Source of the DNA: Streptomyces xinghaiensis S187
Lineage (GTDB): Bacteria > Actinomycetota > Actinomycetes > Streptomycetales > Streptomycetaceae
Assembly: GCF_000220705.2 (NCBI RefSeq)
Contig: NZ_CP023202.1
Location: 4,618,501 to 4,682,500, forward strand
Direction of reading: 5' to 3'
Length of the DNA: 64,000 bases
Below are positions 17,447-25,909 of this stretch, piece by piece. Each line of letters opens with the position of its first letter. Position 1 is the stretch's first letter. The position numbers and the translations under genes are program-made. The notes under the pieces were generated by a model, which was not told the DNA's origin, searched no databases, and saw only the letters and a list, made by a program, of their open reading frames with translations.

Positions 17447-19006
17447 TCAGACCCGGGGCCGCGCCTCGGCGGTCACCGGTGGAGCGGGCTCCCGCGCCGG
17501 TGCGGGACGCCCGGACGCCACCGGGACGCTCCGGCCGCTCTCCCGGCCCGGGACCGCGAGCGCGACGAGCAGGCCCACGGTGAGGAAGGCGGCCGAGAAG
17601 AGGAACGCCGGGGAGAACCCGGCCATCAGGGCCTGCGGGAACTCCTCGCCCCGGGCGGCGGCCTCGTTCGTCAGCCCGGTGGCGATGCTCACCAGCGTCA
17701 CCAGCCCGACCGCGCCGCCCAGTTGCCGGGTGGTGTTGAGCAGACCCGAGCCCAGCCCGGCCAGATGGCCGGGGAGCCCCGCGGTGGCGGCCGTCGTCGT
17801 GGCCGTGAGCACCATGCCCTCGCCGAGGCCGAGCAGCAGCAGCGGACCGAACAGCCCCGAGGCGTACGCGGTGCCGGGGCCGGCCTGGGCGAGCCACGCC
17901 ATGCCCAGGGCCGCCAGGGTCAGCCCCGTCATCAGCACCGGGCGGGCGCCGAGGCGGAGCACGGCGCCGGCGACGCCGCGGGCCGCCGTGAAGATGCCCA
18001 GGGCCAGCGGCAGATAGGCGGCGCCGGTCTCCAGCGGGCTGTACCCCAGCACCGCCTGGAACAGCATGGAGATGAAGTAGAACATGGTGCCCAGCGCGCC
18101 CCAGGCGCAGACCGCCACCAGGTTCGCGGCGGACACCGACCGGTTGCGGAAGACGGTCAGCGGCACCAGCGGCTGCCGGGCGATCCGCGCCTGGTCGTAC
18201 AGGAACAGCGCCAGCAGGGCCGCCGCGGCCGTCAGTCCGGTGACCACCCGGGCGGAGGCCCAGCCGTGGTCCTCGATCTCGTTGATGCCGAACACCAGGG
18301 CCACGATGCCGCCGGTCAGGGACAGCACGCCCAGCAGGTCGAGCTGGCGCACGGCGTCCGTGTTGCGCTGCTCGGGTACGGCCCGCGCCACGAGGACGAG
18401 CAGGACGACGCCCAGCGCGGCGGTGCCGAGCATGGTGCCCCGCCACGAGAACCACTCGGTGATCATGCCGCCGAGCAGCACGCCGACGGCGGCGCCGCCG
18501 CCCGCCACCCCGCTCCACAGGCCGAACGCCCGGGTCCGGCGCGGGCCGCCGGTGAAGGTCGTGCCCAGCACCGTCAGGGTGACGGGGACCAGGATGGCGG
18601 CGCCGAGCCCCTGGAGGCCGCGGGCGGCGACCATGGACGCCGGGCCCTGCGCCAGCCCGCCCGCGAGGGCGGCCACGGTGAAGATCACCCCGCCGGCGAG
18701 GAAGACCCGCCGCTGGCCGTAGAGGTCGGCCAGCCGCCCGCCGAGCATCATGAAGCCGCAGAGGGCGATGGCGTAGCTGTTGTAGAGCCAGTGCAGGCCC
18801 GCCATGTCGAACCCGAGCGCCTCGGCGATCACCGGTACGGCGACGTTCACCGAGGCGACGTCCAGGACGAACATGAACTGGCCGAGGCAGCAGACGGCGA
18901 GGATGAGGCCGGTCCGCACGGCGGCCGCGGACGGGCCGGCGGGGCCGGCCGAGCCGGTCGGTCTCCGGGGGCTGTTCGGGCTGTTCGGGCTGGTCGGGCT
19001 GGTCAT
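17447..19006 (-). CDS. DHA2-family MFS drug exporter
   Basis: The 519-aa membrane protein has about 14 hydrophobic helices. It carries the DHA2 motifs LDVASVNVAVPVI in TM1, LGGRLADLYGQRR in loop 2-3 and RGLQGLGAAILVPVTLT in TM4-5. It most resembles the exporter at 25910 in order and length and is expected to expel the cluster product by proton antiport. The ATG at 19006 overlaps the TGA of the upstream reductase (ATGA, 19003-19006), so the two are translationally coupled under the SARP box at 20093-20135. A 9-bp DNA repeat encodes the N-terminal Thr-Ser-Pro/Asn-Ser-Pro stretch. Confidence 0.92.
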   Translation of the reverse strand: MTSPTSPNSPNSPRRPTGSAGPAGPSAAAVRTGLILAVCCLGQFMFVLDVASVNVAVPVIAEALGFDMAGLHWLYNSYAIALCGFMMLGGRLADLYGQRRVFLAGGVIFTVAALAGGLAQGPASMVAARGLQGLGAAILVPVTLTVLGTTFTGGPRRTRAFGLWSGVAGGGAAVGVLLGGMITEWFSWRGTMLGTAALGVVLLVLVARAVPEQRNTDAVRQLDLLGVLSLTGGIVALVFGINEIEDHGWASARVVTGLTAAAALLALFLYDQARIARQPLVPLTVFRNRSVSAANLVAVCAWGALGTMFYFISMLFQAVLGYSPLETGAAYLPLALGIFTAARGVAGAVLRLGARPVLMTGLTLAALGMAWLAQAGPGTAYASGLFGPLLLLGLGEGMVLTATTTAATAGLPGHLAGLGSGLLNTTRQLGGAVGLVTLVSIATGLTNEAAARGEEFPQALMAGFSPAFLFSAAFLTVGLLVALAVPGRESGRSVPVASGRPAPAREPAPPVTAEARPRV

Positions 19007-20055
19007 CGGGAACCACCTTCGTCGATCCGGTCCGTGCCGCCGGTGAGCCGGAGGAGGACATTGCCGTAGAACTTCCGGTCGAGCAGGTCGAACAGGGCCC
19101 GCGGAGCCCCGGCGACCCCGCCCTCGACCACCGTGCGCGGGTACACGAACCGGCCCTCGCCCAGCCACTGCGCGAACTGCCGGTTCCAGCCGTCGATCTG
19201 ATCCGGGGTGTGGAAGCAGGCGAACGGCCGGAGGACGAGCTGCCGGCTGATGGCCGTCAGCAGGTCCAGCCGGGGCCGCCCGGCCGAGGCGTCGTCACCG
19301 TTCTGGCCGGCGAGCGCCCCGCAGAGCGCGAACCGGGCACCGGGACGGGCCAGTTGCACCGCGGCCTCGAACTGCTCGCCGCCGGTGTTGTCGAAGAACA
19401 CGTCGATCCCGTCCGGGGCGAGCTCGCGGAGCAGGTCGAGCGCCGGGCCGTCGTGCCGGTCGAACGCGGCGTCGAAGCCGAGCTCCTCCACCAGGTACTC
19501 GGCCTTCTCCTTGCTGCCAGCCGAGCCGATCACCCGCCGCGCCCCGCGGGCCTTGGCGATCTGGCCCGCGACGGAGCCCACCCCGCTCGTCGCGCCCGAG
19601 ACGAAGACCACGTCACCGGGGCCGGCCTCGGCCATCCCGGCCATGCCGAGCCACGCCGTCGGGCCGTTGGACAGGAAGTACTCGGGACCGGGCAGCAGGT
19701 CCCGGTCGCGGACGGCGAACGCGCCGCCGGGCCCGGCGGCGTACTCCCGCCAGCCCTGGAAGTGCTCCACCAGGGCACCGACGGGCACCGCCGGGTCCTG
19801 GGAGCGCACCACCGTGCCGACGGTGCGCCCGGTCGGCGCCTCGCCGACCGGGAACGGCGGGAGCGGCAGCCCCGGCCGCTCCTTCATCAACTCGCGGTAC
19901 GCGGACGCCATCAGCATCCACTCGTTGCGGACGAGCACCTCGCCCTCCGGCAACGGGGCCTCCACGACCTCCAGATCACCGGGGGCGGGCGCACCGGACG
20001 GCCGCCGGGCGAGCCGCACCTCCCGGTGCGTGGCGGGAACGGGCTCATAGGTCAC
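19003..20055 (-). CDS. MDR-family NADPH-dependent oxidoreductase (enoyl/quinone reductase-like)
   Basis: This 350-aa protein is a zinc-free medium-chain dehydrogenase/reductase of the leukotriene B4/curcumin reductase branch. It has a GroES-like N domain and the NADPH fold VVFVSGATSGVGSVAGQIAKARG. FFDNTGGEQFEAAVQLARPG and a C-terminal FYGNVLLRL complete the fold. Members reduce conjugated C=C bonds of enones; in BIQ pathways an MDR enzyme plays this role (ActVI-ORF2), so a tailoring enoyl reduction is plausible. GTG at 20055 has GAAGGAG 6 nt upstream; the longer reading frame lacks a ribosome-binding site. It is coupled to the exporter by ATGA. Confidence 0.88.
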   Translation of the reverse strand: MTYEPVPATHREVRLARRPSGAPAPGDLEVVEAPLPEGEVLVRNEWMLMASAYRELMKERPGLPLPPFPVGEAPTGRTVGTVVRSQDPAVPVGALVEHFQGWREYAAGPGGAFAVRDRDLLPGPEYFLSNGPTAWLGMAGMAEAGPGDVVFVSGATSGVGSVAGQIAKARGARRVIGSAGSKEKAEYLVEELGFDAAFDRHDGPALDLLRELAPDGIDVFFDNTGGEQFEAAVQLARPGARFALCGALAGQNGDDASAGRPRLDLLTAISRQLVLRPFACFHTPDQIDGWNRQFAQWLGEGRFVYPRTVVEGGVAGAPRALFDLLDRKFYGNVLLRLTGGTDRIDEGGSR

Positions 20056-20092
20056 TGGCTTCTCCTTCGCTGCGGCGGGCGACTCCGCTCGG

Positions 20093-20135
20093 ACCGTGGT
20101 CCGCGCGGCCCGAGAACCGCTGGAGAGCCGGTCGA
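20093..20135 (-). promoter_or_regulatory. SARP operator and promoter of the MDR/exporter operon
   Basis: Minus-strand cores TCGAC (from 20135), TCCAG (20124) and TCGGG (20113) at 11-bp steps, 8-nt spacer, -10 CACGGT (20098-20093). Confidence 0.75.
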
Positions 20136-20225
20136 ACGGAGGGACGGCCGCGGAGCGGCGCACCGGGCCGCCGGCGGGCGCCACCGGGGGTCACCGGGCG
20201 GTTCCGCGTGAGGGCGCCGGGCCGG

Positions 20226-20268
20226 TCCAGCGGTGCTCGACCGGCACTTCACCGGGGTGGGCGACGGT
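20226..20268 (+). promoter_or_regulatory. SARP operator and promoter of the LLM/hydrolase/SDR operon
   Basis: Cores TCCAG (20226), TCGAC (20237), TTCAC (20248) at 11-bp steps, 8-nt spacer, -10 GACGGT (20263-20268). Confidence 0.8.
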
Positions 20269-20317
20269 ACGGAACCGGTATCGGCCAACGTCACCGTCGG
20301 GAAGAAGGAGCCGGTTC

Positions 20318-21340
20318 ATGCAGACGACTGAGCGGACCACTGATGAGTCCGGCACGGGCCGGCGGCCCGTGCTGCGCTTCGGGCTGCAGATAGCGCGGTT
20401 CGACTATCCGGGAGTGGGGCCGCACCAGCTCTTCGACCGCGTCACCGACATCGCGCGCACCGCGGAGGAGGCCGGCTTCGACTCGATCTGGGCGCAGGAC
20501 CACTTCTACCAGGCGCCCGTGCCGGGCATCGGCTGGCAGGCCGACGAGCCGGTCCTGGAGCCCTACACGATGCTGGCCGCCCTCGCCGCCCGCACCAGCC
20601 GGGTGCGGCTGGGCACCACGGTCACCGGCGTCACCTACCGCAACCCGGCCCTGCTGGCGAAGACGGTCTCCACCCTCGACGTGATCTCCGGCGGCCGGGC
20701 GGTGCTCGGCATCGGCGCGGCCTGGCACGAGGAGGAACACACCGGCTACGGCTACGACTACCCGCCGGACGCCGAGCGCCTCAGCCGGCTGGAGGAGGCC
20801 CTGCGGATCTGCCGGCCGATGTTCCGGGACGAGCGGCCCGTCTTCACCGGCGAGTACTACCGGGTCGACGGCGCGGTCAACTCGCCGCCCCCGCTGGCCC
20901 CCGGCGGCCCGCCCATCCTCGTCGGCGGCAGCGGGGAGAAGCGCACCCTGCGCCTGGTGGCCCGCTACGCGGACGCCTGCAACCTCTTCGGCGACCTGGA
21001 CACCGTGCGCCACAAGCTGAAGGTCCTCGACGGCCACTGCGAGACGGAGAACCGCGACCCGGCCGAGATCACCCGGACGAAGATGTCGTGCCTGCTGATC
21101 AACGAATCCGACGCGGAGGCGCGGCGCCGTTACGACGAGATGGGCGCGGCGATGGGCGACTGGGCGCCGATGCTCGGCGGCATGGCCATGGCGGGCAGCC
21201 CCGACCGGATCGCCGAGCAGGTGTCCGAGTACTTCGAGGCGGGGCTGGACGGGCTGGTCTTCTACCTGCCCGACACCCACGACCTGGACACCGTCCGGAT
21301 GGCGGGGGAGACCCTCGTCAAGCACTTCGGCGGTCTGTGA
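20318..21340 (+). CDS. LLM-class F420-dependent oxidoreductase
   Basis: The 340-aa TIM-barrel protein is of the luciferase-like superfamily and carries features common in F420-dependent members. Features are LRFGLQIARFDYPG, the AGFDSIWAQDHFYQ substrate loop, RVRLGTTVTGVTYRNPALLAKTVSTLD split across the barrel, GGRAVLGIGAAWHEEE, and PILVGGSGEKRTLRLVARYADACN. It probably performs a hydride-transfer or oxygenation step on the polyketide. The ATG at 20318 follows GAAGAAGGAG. Its TGA overlaps the next ATG (21338-21342), so it is coupled to the hydrolase-like protein; the SDR follows. Distinct from the shorter LLM at 14669. Confidence 0.85.
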   Translation: MQTTERTTDESGTGRRPVLRFGLQIARFDYPGVGPHQLFDRVTDIARTAEEAGFDSIWAQDHFYQAPVPGIGWQADEPVLEPYTMLAALAARTSRVRLGTTVTGVTYRNPALLAKTVSTLDVISGGRAVLGIGAAWHEEEHTGYGYDYPPDAERLSRLEEALRICRPMFRDERPVFTGEYYRVDGAVNSPPPLAPGGPPILVGGSGEKRTLRLVARYADACNLFGDLDTVRHKLKVLDGHCETENRDPAEITRTKMSCLLINESDAEARRRYDEMGAAMGDWAPMLGGMAMAGSPDRIAEQVSEYFEAGLDGLVFYLPDTHDLDTVRMAGETLVKHFGGL

Positions 21341-22854
21341 TGCGGACCGCGACACGGACCGCGACCCGGACCCGGCCCCGGGTCTGGCTCGCCGCCGCCC
21401 TCACCGGCCTGCTCGGCCTGGGCGCGACGGGCTTCACCCCGGCCGCCGCCCCGGCCGGAGCGGCCCACCGGCCGCCGCAACCGGCCTGGGAGCGCTGCGA
21501 CTTCGACGCGCGCCTGGAGTGCGCCACGGTGCGGGTGCCGCTCGACCACGCCCGGCCGCGCGGCCGCACCCTCGACCTGGCCGTGAGCCGCCTGGCGGCG
21601 GAGGGCAGACCGCGCGGCGTGCTGCTCGCCGTCAACGGCGGCCCGGGCGGCAACGAGGGCATGGGCCGCCGGGCGCCACTGCGCTTCGCGGACTCGCCGC
21701 TCCGCTCCGCCTACGACCTCGTCGGCGTCGATCTGCGCGGCACCGGCGGATCGTCCCCCGTGCACTGCGAAGTGACCACCCCCACCGTGCCGTTCGACTC
21801 CCGCACCCCCGACTCCTCCTTCGCCGGGCTGTGGGCCGACGCCCGCGCCTCCGAGGCGGGCTGCGCGCGGGCGGGCGGAGTGGAGCGCCGCCACATCGGC
21901 ACCGTCAGCGTGGCCCGCGACCTGGACCGGGTGCGCGCCGCGCTGGGCGAGCGGAAGCTCAACCTCATCGGCTACGCGTACGGCAGCTATGTGGCCGCCG
22001 TGTACGGCACCCTGTTCCCGCACCGGCTGGACCGGAGCGTCCTCGACTCGGTCCGGCACCCGGACTGGACCTGGCGGCAGCAGTTCATGGCGCAGGCCGT
22101 CGCCATCCGCGAGAACGTCGGCGACTGGGCCCGCTGGGCCGGCCGGCGCGACGGCACCCTCGGGCTCGGGGGATCGGAGCGCCGGGTGATGGCCACCGTG
22201 GAGCGGACCGCCGCCGAACTGGCCGAGCGGCCCGTGAACGGCATGAACCGCACCGCCTTCGACGCCACCGTCGGCTCGCTGGCCAACGACCGCACCCGCT
22301 GGGCCGATCTGGCGGCCCTGGTCGCCTCCCTGGCGGCGGGCGACGCCCCGTCTGCCCGCGTCGCGGCGGCGGCAGCAGCGGCGGAAACCGGGGCCGGCAC
22401 CGGGGCCGAACTCCGCCCCGGCGTCCTGGAGGCCGCCACCTGCGAGTCCGCCTGGCCGCGCGAACCGGGCGTCTACGAACGCGACATGCGGCGGTTCCGC
22501 GAGCGCTACCCCTACGGCCTCGGCATGACCCGGGCCCAGCCGTGGGTCTGCGCCTTCCGCGCCGACTCCCCGCAGCCGCCGCCCCGCATCCGCGGCGCCG
22601 GCCGGCCCGCCGGCCTCGTCGTCCAGGCCGAGAACGACCCGCAGACCCACCGGGCGGGCGGTGCCGCGATGGCCGCCCGGCTCGGCCACCCGCTGATCAC
22701 GGTCGCGGACGACGGCAGCAACGAGATCTACGGCAAGCGCGGTTACCGCTGTGTCGACGACCGGGTGGACCGCTACCTGCTCACCGGCCGGCTGCCGGAC
22801 CGGCGCCACACCGTCTGCGCCGGAGCACCGCGGCCCGCGATCGCCGAGGACTGA
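21340..22854 (+). CDS. secreted Tap-like alpha/beta-hydrolase fold protein, Ser-to-Ala and His-to-Asn
   Basis: The 504-aa protein is a paralogue of the one at 15782, sharing WERCDFDARLECATVRVPLD, NGGPGGNEG, RDLDRVRAALGERKLN and the CxW-type cap. Residues 1-45 are an export signal (RTRPRVWLAAALTGLLGLG). The nucleophile elbow reads G211-Y-A213-Y-G215, an otherwise intact GxSxG with Ser changed to Ala; the His position is Asn461. The acid Asp in ENDP remains. It should not be a functional serine hydrolase. It is translationally coupled to the LLM oxidoreductase, which suggests a non-hydrolytic job such as binding or shaping a pathway intermediate, or sequestering product outside the cell. Confidence 0.87.
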   Translation: MRTATRTATRTRPRVWLAAALTGLLGLGATGFTPAAAPAGAAHRPPQPAWERCDFDARLECATVRVPLDHARPRGRTLDLAVSRLAAEGRPRGVLLAVNGGPGGNEGMGRRAPLRFADSPLRSAYDLVGVDLRGTGGSSPVHCEVTTPTVPFDSRTPDSSFAGLWADARASEAGCARAGGVERRHIGTVSVARDLDRVRAALGERKLNLIGYAYGSYVAAVYGTLFPHRLDRSVLDSVRHPDWTWRQQFMAQAVAIRENVGDWARWAGRRDGTLGLGGSERRVMATVERTAAELAERPVNGMNRTAFDATVGSLANDRTRWADLAALVASLAAGDAPSARVAAAAAAAETGAGTGAELRPGVLEAATCESAWPREPGVYERDMRRFRERYPYGLGMTRAQPWVCAFRADSPQPPPRIRGAGRPAGLVVQAENDPQTHRAGGAAMAARLGHPLITVADDGSNEIYGKRGYRCVDDRVDRYLLTGRLPDRRHTVCAGAPRPAIAED

Positions 22855-22888
22855 TCCCATGACTCCCCCGACCAGAGAGGCGAAGACC

Positions 22889-23752
22889 ATGTCCGAGACC
22901 GCAGCTTCCCCGGGTACCGCCCCCGCGCCGGACGGCGCCGCCGAGTTCGCCGGCCGGACCGTCGTCGTCACCGGCGGCGGCACCGGCATCGGACGGGCCG
23001 CGGCACTGGAGTTCGCACGGCGCGGAGCGGCCGCGGTGATCATCACCGGGCGCCGCAAGGAACGGCTGGCCGAGGTCGCCGCCGAGCACGCCGCGATCGT
23101 CGCCGTACCCGCCGACGTCACCACGGAGGACGGGGCGCAGGCCGTCATCGAGGAGCTGCGGTCGCACGGCGAGCGGCTCGACGTCCTCGTGCACAACGCG
23201 GGCATCTACCGGCAGACCCCGGTGGCCGACCCCAACATGGCCTACGCGCGGGAGATGCTGGAGACCAACGTGCTGGGCCCGGTGCTCCTCACCGCCCGGC
23301 TGCTGCCGCTGATGACCTCGCCGGGCGGCAGCATCGTCTTCGTCTCCAGCGTCGCCGGCCACAACCCCGAGCCGTACGCCTCGATGTACGCCGTCACCAA
23401 GGCCGGCGCCCACAGCCTCACCCTGACCATGGCGAAGGAACTGGCGAACCGCGGCATCCGGGTCAACGCGGTGGCGCCCTCGGCGGTGCGCACCGAGGTC
23501 TACGACGCCAACGGGCTCACCACCGAGCAGATCGACGGGCTGTTCCGGGGCTTCGCCGCGGCCAACCCGCTCGGCCGCACCGGCGTGGTCGAGGACGTGG
23601 CGCCCTGGATCGCCCGCTTCGCCTCACCGGAGAGCTCCTGGATCACCGGCCAGATCCTCGTCATCGACGGCGGTGCCGACCTCACCGCCGCCGCCGACAG
23701 CCCCTACTCGCCGTACCGGGGCGACAGCCAGGGGGCCGACTGGGGCTCCTGA
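22889..23752 (+). CDS. short-chain dehydrogenase/reductase
   Basis: The 287-aa protein is a classical SDR. It shows the nucleotide motif TGGGTGIG, HNAGIYRQ (NNAG-like), catalytic Ser in VFVSSVAG, Tyr and Lys in YAVTKAG, and the C-terminal WITGQILVIDGG. It does not carry the polyketide-KR signature GKQGV/PGYVETPMA, so it is a tailoring or redox enzyme rather than a second C9 ketoreductase. ATG 22889 is preferred for its AGAGAGG box; an in-frame ATG at 22859 is possible. It is the third gene of the operon driven from 20226-20268. Confidence 0.88.
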   Translation: MSETAASPGTAPAPDGAAEFAGRTVVVTGGGTGIGRAAALEFARRGAAAVIITGRRKERLAEVAAEHAAIVAVPADVTTEDGAQAVIEELRSHGERLDVLVHNAGIYRQTPVADPNMAYAREMLETNVLGPVLLTARLLPLMTSPGGSIVFVSSVAGHNPEPYASMYAVTKAGAHSLTLTMAKELANRGIRVNAVAPSAVRTEVYDANGLTTEQIDGLFRGFAAANPLGRTGVVEDVAPWIARFASPESSWITGQILVIDGGADLTAAADSPYSPYRGDSQGADWGS

Positions 23753-23882
23753 GAACCACCGTCCGGGCCGGCCTCCGGGCCGGCCCGCACACCCGCCCCC
23801 GGTCCGTGCCGGGCAGCGCAGGGGACGGCCGGCGCCCGGGGGGAAACGGGGGAGCGCCGGTAGGGGCCCGGCCTCGGATGTC

Positions 23883-23925
23883 TCGAGCCGGACTCGACCG
23901 GCGGTCCAGCGCCGCTCCCTAGCCT
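23883..23925 (+). promoter_or_regulatory. SARP operator and promoter of the exporter at 24035 (clearest example)
   Basis: TCGAG (23883), TCGAC (23894), TCCAG (23905) at exact 11-bp steps, then 8 nt and -10 TAGCCT (23920-23925). This matches the canonical SARP operator geometry exactly. Confidence 0.9.
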
Positions 23926-24034
23926 GATGGCGCCGGGGAGCGGCCGAACCATGTCCGGGGGCCCGCAGACCAGCCCCGTGACCAAGCGGGCATGTGCGGC
24001 ATGCCGCTCACCACATGAAGCAGAAAGGTTCACC

Positions 24035-25804
24035 ATGGCCGTTGAAAACGGGATCGACGATCCCCGGCAGCTGCCGGAAGACGCGCCGCAGGACTCCGCC
24101 GCCCCGGAGTCTCCCCCCGACCCGCGCCGCTGGATCGCACTCACCGTGCTGCTCGTGGCGTCCTTCATGGACCTGCTGGACGTCACGATCGTGAACGTGG
24201 CGCTGCCCAGCATCCAGTCGACGCTGGGTGCCGGTTACGCGGCCATTCAGTGGGTCACCGCCGGCTACGCGCTGGCCTTCGCGCTGCTGCTGATCACCGG
24301 GGGGCGGCTGGGCGACATCTACGGCCGCAAACGGATCTTCATGATCGGCATCACCGGCTTCACCCTGGCCTCGCTGCTCTGCGGCATCGCCCAGGAACCC
24401 TGGCAGCTCGCTGTGTTCCGGCTGGTGCAGGGGGCCGCGGCGGCCGTCATGATCCCGCAGGTGCTGGCCATCATCCACGTCACCTTCCCCGCCGGCGAAC
24501 GCGGCAAGGCGTTCGGGCTGGCGGGTGCCATCGGCGGTCTCGCCGCCATCATGGGCATGGTCATGGGCGGTGTGCTCACGCACTGGGACCTCTTCGGGCT
24601 CGCCTGGCGGCCCATCTTCCTGATCAACGTCCCCGTCGGCATCGCCGGCATCATCATCGGGGCCCGGGTGATCCGGGAGTCCCGGGACCCCCGCCGGGTC
24701 CGGCTCGACCTGACCGGTGTGCTGCTGGCCACCGGCGCGCTGTTACTGCTGTTCTTCCCGCTCATGCAGGGCCGGGAACTCGGCTGGCCCGCCTGGGGGT
24801 TCGTCTCCATGGCGGCGGCCGTGCCGGTCGCCGCGCTGTTCGTCGCCCACCAGCGGCGCAAGACCGGGCGGGGCGGCTACCCGCTGGTGCCGATGAGCCT
24901 CTTCGGGCAGCGGGGCTTCAGCGCGGGCGTCAGCGTCTACCTGCTGTTCAACATCGGCATGGGCATCTTCTTCCTGTCGTGGACGCTCTACATGCAGCTC
25001 GGTCTCGGCTGGTCCCCGCTGCGCGCCGGGCTGAGCGGGGTCCCGTTCTGCCTGGGGGCCGCGCCGGGCGCCGGCATCTCCGTGGCGGTGCTGATGCCCC
25101 GCTTCGGGCGCAAGGTGCTGCACGCCGGTGTGGGGCTGATGCTGGTGGGCATCGTCGCCTACGTCTGGGTGACCGCGCAGTTCGGCGCCGACGTGTCGTT
25201 CTGGCACCAGGTGCTGCCGCTGCTCGTCTTCGGTGTCGGCTTCGGCTTCGTCGCCGCCCCGCTGCCCGAGATCGCGCTGTCCGATGTGCGGTCCGAGGAC
25301 GCCGGGTCCGCGTCCGGCCTGTTCAACGCCAACCAGCAGCTCGGTGCCGCCTTCGGCGTCGCCCTGGCGAGCGTCGTCTTCTTCGGGATGCTCGGCGGCC
25401 AGGCGGCCTCGAGCGTCGACGAGGTGGGGCCGCGGCTGCGGTCCGACCTGGTGGCCGCGGGCGTCACGGAGGCGCGGGCCGACGAGACGGTCACCGCGTT
25501 CTCCCGCTGCGCCGAGGCGAGCGCCAAGTCGGACGGGCACGGCGACGCGCCCGCCGCCTGCACCCGGGAGCCCCTGCTGGCCTCGCAGCCCGCCGTGGAA
25601 CGGGCGCTGGCCGAGGCCGACCGGGAGGGCACCGCGCTCACCTTCGCGGGCGCCTTCCGGATCGCCCTGGCCTCGATCGCCGGGCTGCTGGTGCTCGCGG
25701 CGCTGGTCGTGCCGCTGCTGCCCCGGCGGAAGGAGCCGGAGGGCTCCGTGGAGGAACCCGCCGCCGGACCCGCGCCGGCCGCGGGCCCGGCGCCCGCCGT
25801 CTGA
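24035..25804 (+). CDS. DHA2-family MFS exporter with TTA codon
   Basis: The 589-aa membrane protein has about 14 transmembrane helices. Motif A is TGGRLGDIYGRKR, the TM1 signature is LLDVTIVNVALPSIQ, and the TM5 region is GAAAAVMIPQVLAI. A longer extracellular loop precedes the last helix (about residues 465-540, with two Cys), and the tail is Ala/Pro-rich. It belongs to a different DHA2 subgroup from the exporters at 17447 and 25910. Codon 237 is TTA (24743-24745), so translation should depend on the bldA leucyl-tRNA. It has its own promoter and is monocistronic. Likely product export and self-resistance. Confidence 0.92.
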   Translation: MAVENGIDDPRQLPEDAPQDSAAPESPPDPRRWIALTVLLVASFMDLLDVTIVNVALPSIQSTLGAGYAAIQWVTAGYALAFALLLITGGRLGDIYGRKRIFMIGITGFTLASLLCGIAQEPWQLAVFRLVQGAAAAVMIPQVLAIIHVTFPAGERGKAFGLAGAIGGLAAIMGMVMGGVLTHWDLFGLAWRPIFLINVPVGIAGIIIGARVIRESRDPRRVRLDLTGVLLATGALLLLFFPLMQGRELGWPAWGFVSMAAAVPVAALFVAHQRRKTGRGGYPLVPMSLFGQRGFSAGVSVYLLFNIGMGIFFLSWTLYMQLGLGWSPLRAGLSGVPFCLGAAPGAGISVAVLMPRFGRKVLHAGVGLMLVGIVAYVWVTAQFGADVSFWHQVLPLLVFGVGFGFVAAPLPEIALSDVRSEDAGSASGLFNANQQLGAAFGVALASVVFFGMLGGQAASSVDEVGPRLRSDLVAAGVTEARADETVTAFSRCAEASAKSDGHGDAPAACTREPLLASQPAVERALAEADREGTALTFAGAFRIALASIAGLLVLAALVVPLLPRRKEPEGSVEEPAAGPAPAAGPAPAV

Positions 25805-25847
25805 CGGCACCGCCGGCCCGCACCACGCCGGCGACGCACCAACGCAG

Positions 25848-25887
25848 CGGCCGCCCCGACCGGATCTCCTTCCGGCCGGGGCGGCCG
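25848..25887. terminator. bidirectional terminator
   Basis: A 17-bp stem with one mismatch (25848-25864 with 25871-25887) and a 6-nt loop, followed by TTT, lies between two convergent exporter genes. Confidence 0.85.
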
Positions 25888-25909
25888 TTTCCGTGCCATC
25901 GGGGCCCGG

